This document shows, one piece after another, positions 16,003 through 25,600 of a DNA stretch of 32,567 nt (positions are counted from its first letter, which is position 1; each line of letters begins with the position of its first letter). Origin of the DNA: Streptomyces coryli (GTDB lineage: Bacteria; Actinomycetota; Actinomycetes; Streptomycetales; Streptomycetaceae); NCBI RefSeq assembly GCF_011044975.1, contig NZ_JAAKZV010000074.1:1-32567 (forward strand). Reading direction: 5' to 3'. Position numbers and translations under genes: made by a program. Under the pieces are notes generated by a model that made no database searches, had not been told where the DNA came from, and saw nothing but the letters and a program-made list of their open reading frames with translations.

Positions 16003-17136
16003 GTGGCGACGGACTACTACGCGATCCTCGGCGTCCAGCGCGACGCGTCCCAGGATGAGATCAAGAAGGCGTTCCGGCGGCTCGCCCGCGAGCTGCACCC
16101 GGACGTGAACCCGGATCCGAAGACCCAGGAGCGGTTCAAGGAGATCAACGCCGCCTACGAGGTCCTCTCCGACCCGGAGAAGAAGCAGATCTACGACCTC
16201 GGCGGCGACCCGCTGTCGCAGAACGGCGCCGGGGCCGGCGGCTTCGGCCAGGGCGGCTTCGGCAATTTCAGCGACATCATGGACGCCTTCTTCGGTACGG
16301 CGTCCCAGCGCGGCCCGCGCTCGCGCACCCGCCGCGGCCAGGACGCGATGATCCGCCTGGACGTGGAGCTCGACGAGTCCGCCTTCGGCACCACGAAGGA
16401 GATCACGGTCGACACGGCCGTGGTCTGCAATACGTGCAACGGCGAGGGCGCCGCCCCCGGCACCTCCCCGCAGACCTGTGACATGTGCCGCGGCCGCGGC
16501 GAGGTCTCGCAGGTCACCCGGTCCTTCCTGGGCCAGGTCATGACGTCCCGCCCGTGCCCGCAGTGCCAGGGCTTCGGCACCATCGTGCCGAGCCCGTGCC
16601 CGGAGTGCGCGGGCGACGGCCGGATCCGCTCGCGTCGTACGCTCACGGTCAAGATCCCGGCGGGCGTCGACAACGGCACCCGGATCCAGCTCGCGGGCGA
16701 GGGCGAGGTCGGCCCCGGCGGCGGCCCGGCCGGCGACCTGTACGTGGAGATCCACGAGCTGCCGCACCCCACCTTCCAGCGGCGCGGCGACGACCTGCAC
16801 TGCACGGTGACGATCCCGATGACGGCGGCCGCGCTGGGCACGAAGGTGAACCTGGAGACGCTGGACGGCCTCGAGGAGATCGACATCCGCCCCGGCACCC
16901 AGTCAGGACAGTCGGTCCCGCTGCACCAGCGCGGCGTCACGCACCTGCGCGGCGGCGGCCGCGGCGACCTGATCGTGCACGTCGAGGTGATCACGCCGAC
17001 GAAGCTGGACCAGGAGCAGGAGAAGCTGCTCCGCCAGCTCGCCAAGCTGCGCGACGAGGAGCGCCCGACCGGCCAGTTCCAGCCAGGCCAGCAGGGGCTG
17101 TTCTCGCGGCTGAAGGACGCGTTCAACGGAAGGTGA
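16003..17136 (+). CDS. dnaJ: Chaperone DnaJ
   Basis: 377 residues from a GTG start. The J domain carries HPD (32-34) for stimulating DnaK. A Gly/Phe-rich linker ([11 protein letters not shown]) follows, then four zinc-finger repeats: CNTCNGEG (from C142), [16 protein letters not shown] and CPECAGDG, and the two C-terminal substrate-binding beta domains. It is therefore a full-length type I DnaJ, the paralogue usually found behind hrcA in actinobacteria (often named dnaJ2) rather than the one with dnaK and grpE. Confidence 0.96.
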   Translation: MATDYYAILGVQRDASQDEIKKAFRRLARELHPDVNPDPKTQERFKEINAAYEVLSDPEKKQIYDLGGDPLSQNGAGAGGFGQGGFGNFSDIMDAFFGTASQRGPRSRTRRGQDAMIRLDVELDESAFGTTKEITVDTAVVCNTCNGEGAAPGTSPQTCDMCRGRGEVSQVTRSFLGQVMTSRPCPQCQGFGTIVPSPCPECAGDGRIRSRRTLTVKIPAGVDNGTRIQLAGEGEVGPGGGPAGDLYVEIHELPHPTFQRRGDDLHCTVTIPMTAAALGTKVNLETLDGLEEIDIRPGTQSGQSVPLHQRGVTHLRGGGRGDLIVHVEVITPTKLDQEQEKLLRQLAKLRDEERPTGQFQPGQQGLFSRLKDAFNGR

Positions 17137-17212
17137 CGTGCGGCGGAGCCCGGAGTGATCAGAGCCGGGGGCCCGGAGCGCAGGCGCCGTAATGGCGTGA
17201 CAACATGTGCCC

Positions 17213-18277
17213 ATGCCCAGCGCGCTGAGTGATCTCTCACCGCACCCGATCGTGCAAGCCCCCATGGCCGGCGGTGCCAGCTGCCCCGCGCTGGCGGCAG
17301 CTGTGTGCTCCGCCGGTGCGCTCGGGTTCCTCGCCGCCGGATACAAGACGCCGGAGGCGATGTACGAGGAGATCCGCCAGCTCCGCGCGCTGACCGACCG
17401 CCCTTTCGGCGTGAACGTCTTCATGCCGCACCGGGGCACTCCCGAGGACGGCGCCCTGCTGTCGTACGCCGAGCAGCTCGCCGGCGAGGCGACCTGGCTG
17501 GAAGCCCCGCTGGGCGACCCGCACACCGGCGGCGAGGACGCGTACGACGGCAAGATCGCCGTGCTGCTCGACGATCCGGTGCCGCTGGTCTCGTTCACCT
17601 TCGGCTGCCCCGACCGCGCCGTCCTCGAGGCCTTCGCGCACGCGGGCACCCTCACCGCCGTCACCGTGACCAGCGCCTCCGAGGCGCAGGCCGCGCAGTC
17701 GGCGGGCGCCGACGCCGTCGTGGTGCAGGGCCTGGAGGCCGGCGGCCACCAGGCGGCCTTCCGCAACGATCCGCGCCAGGACTCCGCGGGCCGCGGCCTG
17801 CTCACGCTGCTGACCGAGGTCCGCGAGGCGGTCCCCGAGCTGCCGATGATCGCCGCCGGCGGCCTGATGCGCGGCGCGCAGATCGCCGCCGTCCTCGCTG
17901 CGGGCGCGCAGGCGGCCGCGCTGGGCACGGCGTTCCTGGTCTGCCCGGAGTCCGGGGCGCACGCGCTCCACAAGCAGGCCATCACCGGCAGCCTCTACAC
18001 CCGCACCGAGCTCACCCGCGCCTTCTCGGGCCGCCCGGCCCGCGGCCTGGTCAACCGCTTCCTGCGCGAGCACGGCCCGTACGCCCCGGCCGCCTACCCG
18101 CAGATTCACCACATGACCGCCCCGCTCCGCGCCGCCGCCGCGCAGACCGGCGACCCGCAGGGCATGGCGTTGTGGGCGGGCCAGGGCTTCGGTCTTGCCC
18201 GGGAGCTGCCGGCCGCGGAGCTGGTGGAGCTGCTCGGCGAGGAGCTGACGGCGGCGCTGTCGGGGAGCAAGCTGTGA
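17213..18277 (+). CDS. Nitronate monooxygenase-like flavoprotein
   Basis: 354 residues. The TIM-barrel signature includes the N-terminal PIVQAPMAGGAS, then FGVNVFMP, FTFGCPDR, GADAVVVQGLEAGGHQ and IAAGGLMRG with LGTAFLVCPESG for FMN phosphate binding. The GLEAGGH motif holds the His that acts as the active-site base in class I nitronate monooxygenases. It should oxidise nitronates (such as propionate 3-nitronate) with FMN and oxygen. Gene order hrcA-dnaJ-this-rsmE suggests part of the same operon, although 76 bases precede it. The ATG at 17213 is preferred over GTG 17207; CAACAT 6 bases upstream may be a leaderless -10. Confidence 0.88.
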   Translation: MPSALSDLSPHPIVQAPMAGGASCPALAAAVCSAGALGFLAAGYKTPEAMYEEIRQLRALTDRPFGVNVFMPHRGTPEDGALLSYAEQLAGEATWLEAPLGDPHTGGEDAYDGKIAVLLDDPVPLVSFTFGCPDRAVLEAFAHAGTLTAVTVTSASEAQAAQSAGADAVVVQGLEAGGHQAAFRNDPRQDSAGRGLLTLLTEVREAVPELPMIAAGGLMRGAQIAAVLAAGAQAAALGTAFLVCPESGAHALHKQAITGSLYTRTELTRAFSGRPARGLVNRFLREHGPYAPAAYPQIHHMTAPLRAAAAQTGDPQGMALWAGQGFGLARELPAAELVELLGEELTAALSGSKL

Positions 18278-19014
18278 CGGCGCCGGTGTTCGTGGTCGAG
18301 TCGCTCGCGACGGCGCAGGCCGGTGCGCAGGTCCGCCTCGACGGGCCCGAGGGCCGGCACGCCGTCTCCGTCCGCCGGCTCCGCGTCGGCGAAGAGATCA
18401 TTCTCACGGACGGGGCGGGGACCGGCGTATACGGCGAGGTGGCCGCCGTCGACGGCAAGGACGCGCTGACCGTGGCGGTCGCCGAGGTCCGTGACGAACC
18501 CGAGCCACAGCCCCGTATCACCGTCGTGCAGGCGCTCCCGAAGGGCGACCGCGGCGAGGTCGCCGTCGAGACCATGACCGAGACCGGCGTCGACGTGATC
18601 GTGCCCTGGTCCGCCGCCCGCTGCGTGACGCAGTGGCGCGGCGAGCGGGGCGCCAAGTCGCTGCGCAAGTGGCGGGCGACGGCCCGCGAGGCCGGGAAGC
18701 AGGCCCGTCGGCTGCGCTTCCCCGAGGTGACGGAGCCGCACTCCAGCAAGCAGCTCGCCGAGCTGCTGCAGGGCGCCGCCTTCGCCGCCGTGCTGCACGA
18801 GGAGGGCAGTGAGCCGCTCGCCCGTGCGGAGTTGCCCGCGGAGGGCGACATCGTGCTGGTCGTCGGCCCCGAGGGCGGTGTCTCTCCGGAGGAGCTTGCC
18901 ATCTTCGCCGCGGCCGGCGCAAAGCCGTGCCTGCTCGGCCCCACCGTGCTGCGTACGTCCACGGCGGGCACGGCCGCGGCCGCGGTGCTGCTGGCCAGGA
19001 CCGGGCGCTGGTAA
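18274..19014 (+). CDS. rsmE: 16S rRNA (uracil1498-N3)-methyltransferase RsmE
   Basis: 246 residues from a GTG that overlaps the preceding stop codon as GTGA. The N-terminal PUA-like domain includes GRHAVSVRRLRVGEEI; the SPOUT knot has VVGPEGGVSPEE and LGPTVLRTSTA, the SAM-binding loops of RsmE. The enzyme methylates U1498 of 16S rRNA using SAM. Its place after dnaJ is conserved in actinobacteria, for example in M. tuberculosis. Confidence 0.95.
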   Translation: MTAPVFVVESLATAQAGAQVRLDGPEGRHAVSVRRLRVGEEIILTDGAGTGVYGEVAAVDGKDALTVAVAEVRDEPEPQPRITVVQALPKGDRGEVAVETMTETGVDVIVPWSAARCVTQWRGERGAKSLRKWRATAREAGKQARRLRFPEVTEPHSSKQLAELLQGAAFAAVLHEEGSEPLARAELPAEGDIVLVVGPEGGVSPEELAIFAAAGAKPCLLGPTVLRTSTAGTAAAAVLLARTGRW

Positions 19015-19034
19015 CCGCAATCTGACGGACAGGT

Positions 19035-19076
19035 AGCCGAAACAGGGCGGTGGCACAAGTCACCGGGGGTTCGGCT
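19035..19076 (+). terminator. Possible terminator hairpin after rsmE
   Basis: AGCCGAA (19035-19041) pairs with TTCGGCT (19070-19076); inside, GGTG (19049-19052) pairs with CACC (19061-19064). The structure follows rsmE by 20 bases and lacks a T-run. The rest of the 172-base gap to 19186 shows no recognisable gene or riboswitch. Confidence 0.4.
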
Positions 19077-19186
19077 GAGACCACTGGTGCGGGGTGCCTA
19101 GACTCGCCAGGCATGCGTAACGCGATCCCCCACACCGCGCCATGCATGCCCGGATCCGGCATATCCCGACGCGGGAGCCGTAGATC

Positions 19187-22100
19187 ATGAAGGGCAGACA
19201 TGCCGCACCACGCGAACCGCGCGGCCACTGGCTGCTGCTGCTGACCGTCCTGCCGCTGGTCTTCGCGGCGGTGCTGTTCGAGGGCTGGACCACCCACCAG
19301 GTGGCCAACCCGGGCGGCCGGCAGGCCTGTACCAGCCCGGCGCCCGCGTCCGTCGACGACGGCGGCCCGGTCCGCTCGTACGAGCACGGGCGGCAGGTCT
19401 CCGACAAGGTGCCCGCCGGCACGATGGCGCTGACCGTCGACGGCGGCCCCGACCCGACCTGGACGCCGCGCGTCCTGGACCTGCTGCGGGAGAAGAAGGC
19501 GCACGCCACGTTCTTCGTGAACGGCGCGCAGGCGGCTCAACACCCGTATCTGCTGAAGAAGATCCGCGCGGCCGGGCACGAGATCGGCACCCTCAGCTAC
19601 ACCGGCGCCCCGCTCGGCACCGCCTCCGACCTGCGCCGCTCGATGGAGCTGTCGCTGGACCAGAAGGCGCTGGCGGGCGCCACCGGCTATCACACGAACC
19701 TGCTGCGGCTGCCGAAGAGTTCGGCGGTCGACACGCTGTGCGGCGCCGAGGGGGAGGCGGCGAAGCGGGCCACCGAGGACGGCTACACGGTGGTCGCCGC
19801 CGACAAGTGGTACCGGGACAACAACACCGGTGTGGTGCGGCAGTTCTCGCAGACCGAGACGGGATTCGCGCAGGCGGAGCAGCTGTTGAAGTCGCCCGGC
19901 GTGAAGAAGTTCTCGACGGTGACGAAGGCCACGGGCCGCGATCCGGCGGACGAGCGGGCGTCCAGTGCCGAGATCTGGCAGGGCATGGCGCTGATCGCCA
20001 TCCGCAATGTCAGCCACGCCTTCACCGGCGCGATGGGCTGGCTGCTCGGCATCACCATCGGCCTCGCCGCGCTGCGGCTGGTGCTGCTCTATTTCTGGGC
20101 CCGTACGCACGTCAAGCGGCTCGGCCGGTTCCGCCCCGGCTCGCCCTGGCTGCGCCAGGTCGACGGCCTGGTGACGGTCCTGGTGCCCGCGCACAACGAG
20201 GAGGCGGGCATCCAGTCCACCCTCCGCTCGCTGCTGGCCTCGACGCATCAGCAGCTGCAGATCGTGGTCATCGACGACGGCTCCGAGGACCGTACGTCCG
20301 AACTGGCCGCCGAAATGGGCGATCCCCGGGTCTTGGTGGTCAAACAGCCCAATTCCGGCAAGTCCGCCGCACTCAACACCGGCCTGAGCTATGCCGAGTC
20401 CGACATCGTGGTCATGGTCGACGGCGATACGGTCCTGGAGGCCGACGCCATCGAGCGGCTGATCCAGCCCCTCGCCCACCCCGCCATCGGCGCGGTCAGC
20501 GGCAACACGAAGGTCGGCAACCGCAAGCGGCTGCTGGGGCGCTGGCAGCACCTGGAGTACGTCTGCGGGTTCAACCTCGACCGGCGGATGTTCGACGTGC
20601 TGGAGTGCATCACGACCGTGCCCGGCGCGATCGGCGCCTTCCGGCGTACGGCCCTGGTCGGCGTCGGCGGCGTCAGCGACGACACCCTCGCCGAGGACAC
20701 CGACCTGACGATGGCGCTGTGGCGGGCCGGCTGGCGGGTGGTCTACGAGGAGACCGCCATCGCCTGGACCGAGGTCCCCACGACGCTGCGCCAGTTGTGG
20801 CGCCAGCGCTACCGCTGGTGCTACGGCACGCTGCAGGCGATGGGCAAGCACCGGCACGCGATCCGCGAGGTCGGCCAGGCGGGCCGCTTCGCGCGCCGCG
20901 GCCTGACGTACATCTCGGTCTTCCAGGTCGCGCTGCCGCTGCTCACGCCGCTGCTCGACGTCTTCGCGCTGTACGGGCTGCTGTTCGGCAATCCGATGAA
21001 GGCGGCCGGCGTGTGGATCGCCTTCATGGGCGCGCAGATGGCCGTCGCCGGCTACGCGCTGAAGCTGGACGGCGAACGGCTGCGCACGCTGTGGTCGATG
21101 CCGCTGCAGCTGTTCACGTACCGGCTGCTGATGTACCTGGTGGTGATCCAGTCGATGGTCACCGTGCTGGCGGGCATCCGGCTCAACTGGGGCCGGATGA
21201 AGCGCTCGGGCAGCGCCGCGGAGGAGATCGGCGGCATCGAGGTCACGCAGCCGAAGGAGCGGGAGGCGGTGGCGGTGAGCGGGTCGGTGGCGCTGTCCGG
21301 GGAGAGCGGCTACGAGACCGTGTCCGGGCACCAGCACATAGCCGGGCAGGTGCTCATACCTGGCCAGGGCGTTCCGGCCCCGGCGGGAGCGGCGCATGCA
21401 GCCGTCATGCCGAGACCCGCCGTCGCGACCGGCACGGTGCCGCACTGGCGCGCCAACGCGACCGGCACGGTCATCGTCACCCGTAACGCCCCCGCGACCC
21501 CGCTGTCGCCCGACGACATCGGCGGTAACGGCGGTGACATCGAACCGGACCTCGGCCCTCCGCAGGAGCCGTGGCGCCCCGCGCCGAAGAGCCGTCGCCG
21601 CCCGCGCCGCCTCCGCCGCGCGGTCGTCGTCCTCGCCTGCCTGGCGCTCCTCTCCCCGATCGGCGCCTACAGCTGGGCCGACAACTCCCTCAATCGCGGC
21701 CCGGACCTGGACCGCCTCAACAACCGCCCGCTCCCGGGCGACGGCACCAACTACCTCATCGTCGGCTCCGACAGCCGCTCCGGCCTCTCCAGCAAGGACC
21801 GCAAGAACCTCCACACCGGCGCCCCGGCAGGCCGCCGCACGGACTCGATGATCCTGCTGCACACCGGCAAGCACGGCACCACGATGACCAGCCTCCCGCG
21901 CGACTCCTGGGTGGACATGCCGTCGTTCATCCGGCCGGAGAACGGCAAGCAGTACGGCGCCGAGCACAACAAGCTCAACGCCGCGTTCTCCTACGGTGGC
22001 GCCCCGTTCCTGGTCAAGACCGTGGAGAAGAACACCGGCCTGCGCATCGACCACTACGCGGAGATCGGCTTCGCGGGCTTCGTCGGCATCGTCGATGCCG

Positions 22101-22600
22101 TCGGCGGCGTCGACATGTGCCTGGACAAGCCGATCAAGGACGAGAAGTCCGGCGCCGACCTGAAGAAGGGCTGCCAGACCCTGGACGGCTCCCAGGCGCT
22201 GGCCTTCGTACGGCAGCGGCACCAGGAGGCCGACGGCGACCTGGGCCGGGCCAAGAACCAGCAGAAGTTCCTGAGCGCCCTCGCCAAGCGGGCCGCGTCC
22301 AGGCAGGTCCTGCTGGACCCGGGCAAGATGCGCGACACCACGAAGGCCGGGCTCAAGTCGCTCATCGTGGACCAGGACACCGGCTTGCCCGACCTGGCGA
22401 AGCTGGCGCAGGCGATGCAGAAGGTGTCGCAGGGCAAGGGGAAGCGGGTGGAGCTGCCGATCGCAGACAAGTACCACTGGACCGACAAGGGCAGCAGCGT
22501 GCTGTGGGACAAGAAGCGCGCGAACGCGCTCTTCGAGCGGCTGCGCAAGGACGAGCCGGTGCCCGCCAAGTGGGGAGCCGAAGATCCCGGAAAGCCATAG
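19187..22600 (+). CDS. Pseudo-deacetylase / family-2 glycosyltransferase / LCP ligase fusion
   Basis: 1137 residues in one open frame from an ATG preceded by GGGAG. Residues 15-31 are a membrane anchor. About 75-240 form an extracytoplasmic NodB-type deacetylase fold, but motif 1 is TVDGGPD (Asp85 kept, second Asp now Gly86) and the His pair is Leu136/Gly140, so the metal site is gone. After a membrane segment (~275-302) comes a cytoplasmic GT2 domain with VTVLVPAHNEE (329-339), DDGS (363-366), DGD (412-414), AEDTD (502-506) and QRYRW (540-544), all intact for processive synthesis, followed by several membrane helices. A cytoplasmic-type linker (~680-800), one more helix (~808-826), then an LCP domain with GSDSR (860-864), RTDS (884-887), LPRDS (903-907) and FVRQRH (1007-1012). 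The predicted role is synthesis and export of a polysaccharide and its attachment to peptidoglycan; the polymer is unknown. Confidence 0.85.
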   Translation: MKGRHAAPREPRGHWLLLLTVLPLVFAAVLFEGWTTHQVANPGGRQACTSPAPASVDDGGPVRSYEHGRQVSDKVPAGTMALTVDGGPDPTWTPRVLDLLREKKAHATFFVNGAQAAQHPYLLKKIRAAGHEIGTLSYTGAPLGTASDLRRSMELSLDQKALAGATGYHTNLLRLPKSSAVDTLCGAEGEAAKRATEDGYTVVAADKWYRDNNTGVVRQFSQTETGFAQAEQLLKSPGVKKFSTVTKATGRDPADERASSAEIWQGMALIAIRNVSHAFTGAMGWLLGITIGLAALRLVLLYFWARTHVKRLGRFRPGSPWLRQVDGLVTVLVPAHNEEAGIQSTLRSLLASTHQQLQIVVIDDGSEDRTSELAAEMGDPRVLVVKQPNSGKSAALNTGLSYAESDIVVMVDGDTVLEADAIERLIQPLAHPAIGAVSGNTKVGNRKRLLGRWQHLEYVCGFNLDRRMFDVLECITTVPGAIGAFRRTALVGVGGVSDDTLAEDTDLTMALWRAGWRVVYEETAIAWTEVPTTLRQLWRQRYRWCYGTLQAMGKHRHAIREVGQAGRFARRGLTYISVFQVALPLLTPLLDVFALYGLLFGNPMKAAGVWIAFMGAQMAVAGYALKLDGERLRTLWSMPLQLFTYRLLMYLVVIQSMVTVLAGIRLNWGRMKRSGSAAEEIGGIEVTQPKEREAVAVSGSVALSGESGYETVSGHQHIAGQVLIPGQGVPAPAGAAHAAVMPRPAVATGTVPHWRANATGTVIVTRNAPATPLSPDDIGGNGGDIEPDLGPPQEPWRPAPKSRRRPRRLRRAVVVLACLALLSPIGAYSWADNSLNRGPDLDRLNNRPLPGDGTNYLIVGSDSRSGLSSKDRKNLHTGAPAGRRTDSMILLHTGKHGTTMTSLPRDSWVDMPSFIRPENGKQYGAEHNKLNAAFSYGGAPFLVKTVEKNTGLRIDHYAEIGFAGFVGIVDAVGGVDMCLDKPIKDEKSGADLKKGCQTLDGSQALAFVRQRHQEADGDLGRAKNQQKFLSALAKRAASRQVLLDPGKMRDTTKAGLKSLIVDQDTGLPDLAKLAQAMQKVSQGKGKRVELPIADKYHWTDKGSSVLWDKKRANALFERLRKDEPVPAKWGAEDPGKP

Positions 22601-22630
22601 TGCCTGCCCCGAGGCCCGTGATGGGATGAG

Positions 22631-25600
22631 GTGGTGACGCACCCTGCCTACCTCCGTTACCCGCATCTCCACGACGACCTGGTGACCTTCACCGCCGAGG
22701 ACGACGTCTGGGCGGCCCCGCTGACCGGCGGCGGCCGCGCCTGGCGGGTCAGCGCCGACAACGTGCCCGTGACGCACCCGCGCCTCTCCCCGGACGGCGC
22801 GCACCTCGCGTGGACCTCCACCCGCGACGGCGCCCCCGAGGTCCTGGTGGCGCCGGTCGACGGCGGGCCCGCGACGCGGCTGACCCACTGGGGCAGCAAC
22901 AAGACGTCCGTACGCGGCTGGACCCCGGACGGCCGGGTGCTGGCCATCAGCACGTACGGGCAGGCCTCGCTGCGCCGCAGCTGGGCGTGGGCGGTCCCGG
23001 TGGACGGGAGCCCGGCCGAGTGGCTGCCTTACGGGCCGGTGGGCGATGTCGCGTCCGGGCCCGAGGGGCGGGTCCTGCTGCTGTCGGCGACGATGGGCCG
23101 CGAGGCCGCGTACTGGAAGCGCTACCGGGGCGGCACGGCGGGCAAGTTGTGGCTGGCCCTGCCGGACGGTGACGGCGAGTTCGCCCGTATCCACGCGGAG
23201 CTGAACGGCAACATCGAATGCCCGCTGTGGGTCGGCGACCGGCTCGCCTTCCTCTCCGACCACGAGGGCACGGGCGCGCTGTACTCGTCCCTCCCGGACG
23301 GCTCGGACCTGCGCCGGCACACCCCGCTCGACGGCTTCTACGCCCGGCACGCCGCCACCGACGGCACCCGCGTCGTGTACGCCTCCGCCGGTGAACTCCA
23401 CGTCCTGGACAGCCTCGACGAGGGCGCCGAGCCGCGCCCCCTCCCCGTCCACCTCGGCGGCCAGCGCACCGACCAGCGCCCGCGCCCCGTGGACCCGGCC
23501 GGCTGGCTGGGCGCCGCCCGCCCCGACCACACGGCCCGCGGCAGCGCCGTGCTCGTCCGCGGCTCGCTGCACTGGATCACCCACCGCGAGGGCCCGGCCC
23601 GCGCGCTCGCCGCCGAGCCGGGGGTACGGGCCCGGCTGCCGCGGGTGTTCCGGGTGGCGGCCGAGGAGCACATCGTCTGGGTCACCGACGCCGAGGGCGA
23701 GGACGCCCTGGAGACCGCTCCGGCGACCGGCCTCGCCCCCGGCGCCACCCCGCGCCGGCTGGCGCGCGGCGAACTCGGGCGGGTGGTGGACCTCGCGGTC
23801 TCGCCCGACGGCAGCCGCTTCGCGGTCGCCACGCACGACGGGCGGGTGCTGCTGGTGGACCGTACGAGCGGGGAGTCGCGCGAGGTCGACCGCAGCGCGT
23901 ACGACCGGGCGAGCGGCCTGGTCTTCTCGCCGGACGGCGCCTGGCTGGCCTGGTCCCATCCGGGGCCCGCGGACCTGCGGCAGCTGAAGCTGGCCGCGAC
24001 CGCCGATCTGGCCGTGGCCGAGGCGACGCCGCTGCGCTTCGACGACTTCTCGCCCGCCTTCACGGCGGACGGCAAGCATCTGGCGTTCCTCTCCGAGCGG
24101 GCCTTCGACCCGGTATACGACCGGCACAGCTTCGACCTGTCCTTCCCCAATGCCTGCCGCCCGCACCTGATCACGCTCGCCGCGGACACCCCGTCGCCGT
24201 TCGGGCCGCAGCGGCACGGCCGCCCGTCGGAGAAGCCCAAGGACGACGAGGACTCGGACGCGGTGCCCGCCACCCGCGTCGACCTCGAAGGGCTCGCGGA
24301 CCGGATAGTCCCGTTCCCGGTCGAGGCGTCCCGCTACTCCACCCTCCGGGCCGCCGAGAACGGCGTGCTGTGGCTGAAGCACCCGCTCACCGGCGTCCTC
24401 GGCACCGCCCTCGCCAACCCCGACGACGACGGCCCGTCGACCGCGCTCGAGCGCTACGACCTGGCCCAGCAGCGGCTGGAGGAACTGGCCGACGACGCCG
24501 ACTCGTACGCGGTCAGCGGCGACGGCAAGCGGGTGCTGCTGCGCACGAACGGCAAGCTCAAGGTGGTCCCGGCGGACCGCAAGACCACCCGCCACGACGA
24601 GGACGACGACGGCAACGGCTCCCGTATCACCGTCGACGTCTCCCGGATCCGCCACCTGGTCGACCCGGCCGCGGAATGGCGGCAGATGTACGCCGAGGCG
24701 GGCCGCCTGATGCGGGACAACTTCTGGCGCGCCGACCTGAGCGGCGTCGACTGGGACGGCGTCCTGGACCGCTACCGCCCGGTCCTCGACCGCGTCGCCA
24801 CCCACGACGACCTGGTCGACCTGCTGTGGGAGGTGCAGGGCGAGCTGGGCACCTCGCACGCGTACGTGACGCCGCACGGCGGCTACGACCCGGCGGTGCG
24901 GCAGGGGCTGCTGGGCGCGGACATCTCCCGGGACGCCGAGGGTCTTTGGCGGGTGGACCGGGTGCTGCCGTCGGAGTCCTCCGACCCGCGCGCCCGCTCC
25001 CCGCTGGCCGCCCCTGGCGCGGCCGTGCGCCGGGGCGACGCGATCGTGGCGGTGGACGGCCGACCCGTCGATACGGAGACGGGGCCCGGGCCGCTGCTGA
25101 CGGGCGCCGCGGGCAAGCCGGTCGAGCTCGCCATTTCACCGGCGGGCGGCGGCGAGGTGCGGCACGCGGTGGTCGTCCCCATCGCCGACGAGGAGCCGCT
25201 GCGCTACCACGCCTGGGTCGCCGACCGCCGCGCGTATGTGCACGAGCGCTCCGGCGGCCGCCTCGGCTACCTGCACGTACCCGACATGCAGGCGCCCGGC
25301 TGGGCGCAGATCCACCGCGACCTGGGCGTCGAAGTCGCCCGCGAGGGGCTGGTGGTGGACGTACGGGAGAACCGCGGCGGGCACACCTCGCAGCTGGTGG
25401 TGGAGAAGCTCGCCCGCCGGATCGTCGGCTGGGACCTGCCGCGCGACGGGCAGCCGCAGAGCTATCCGGCCGACGCGCCGCGCGGCCCGGTGGTGGCGGT
25501 GGCGAACGAGTTCTCCGGCTCGGACGGCGACATCGTCAACGCGGCCATCAAGGCGCTCGGCATCGGCCCGGTCGTGGGCGTACGCACCTGGGGCGGCGTC

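Noticed and set aside
19015-19186. A c-di-AMP (ydaO) or other riboswitch before the wall-glycan gene
   Set aside because: The leader region was checked because ydaO elements precede wall-hydrolase genes in actinobacteria, but its conserved blocks are absent.
18518-24877. A 2119-codon open frame on the minus strand
   Set aside because: It lies antisense to rsmE, the GT/LCP fusion and most of the tricorn gene. Its translation is low-complexity, rich in Arg, Gly, Val and Asp, with no domain. It is a GC-codon-bias shadow.
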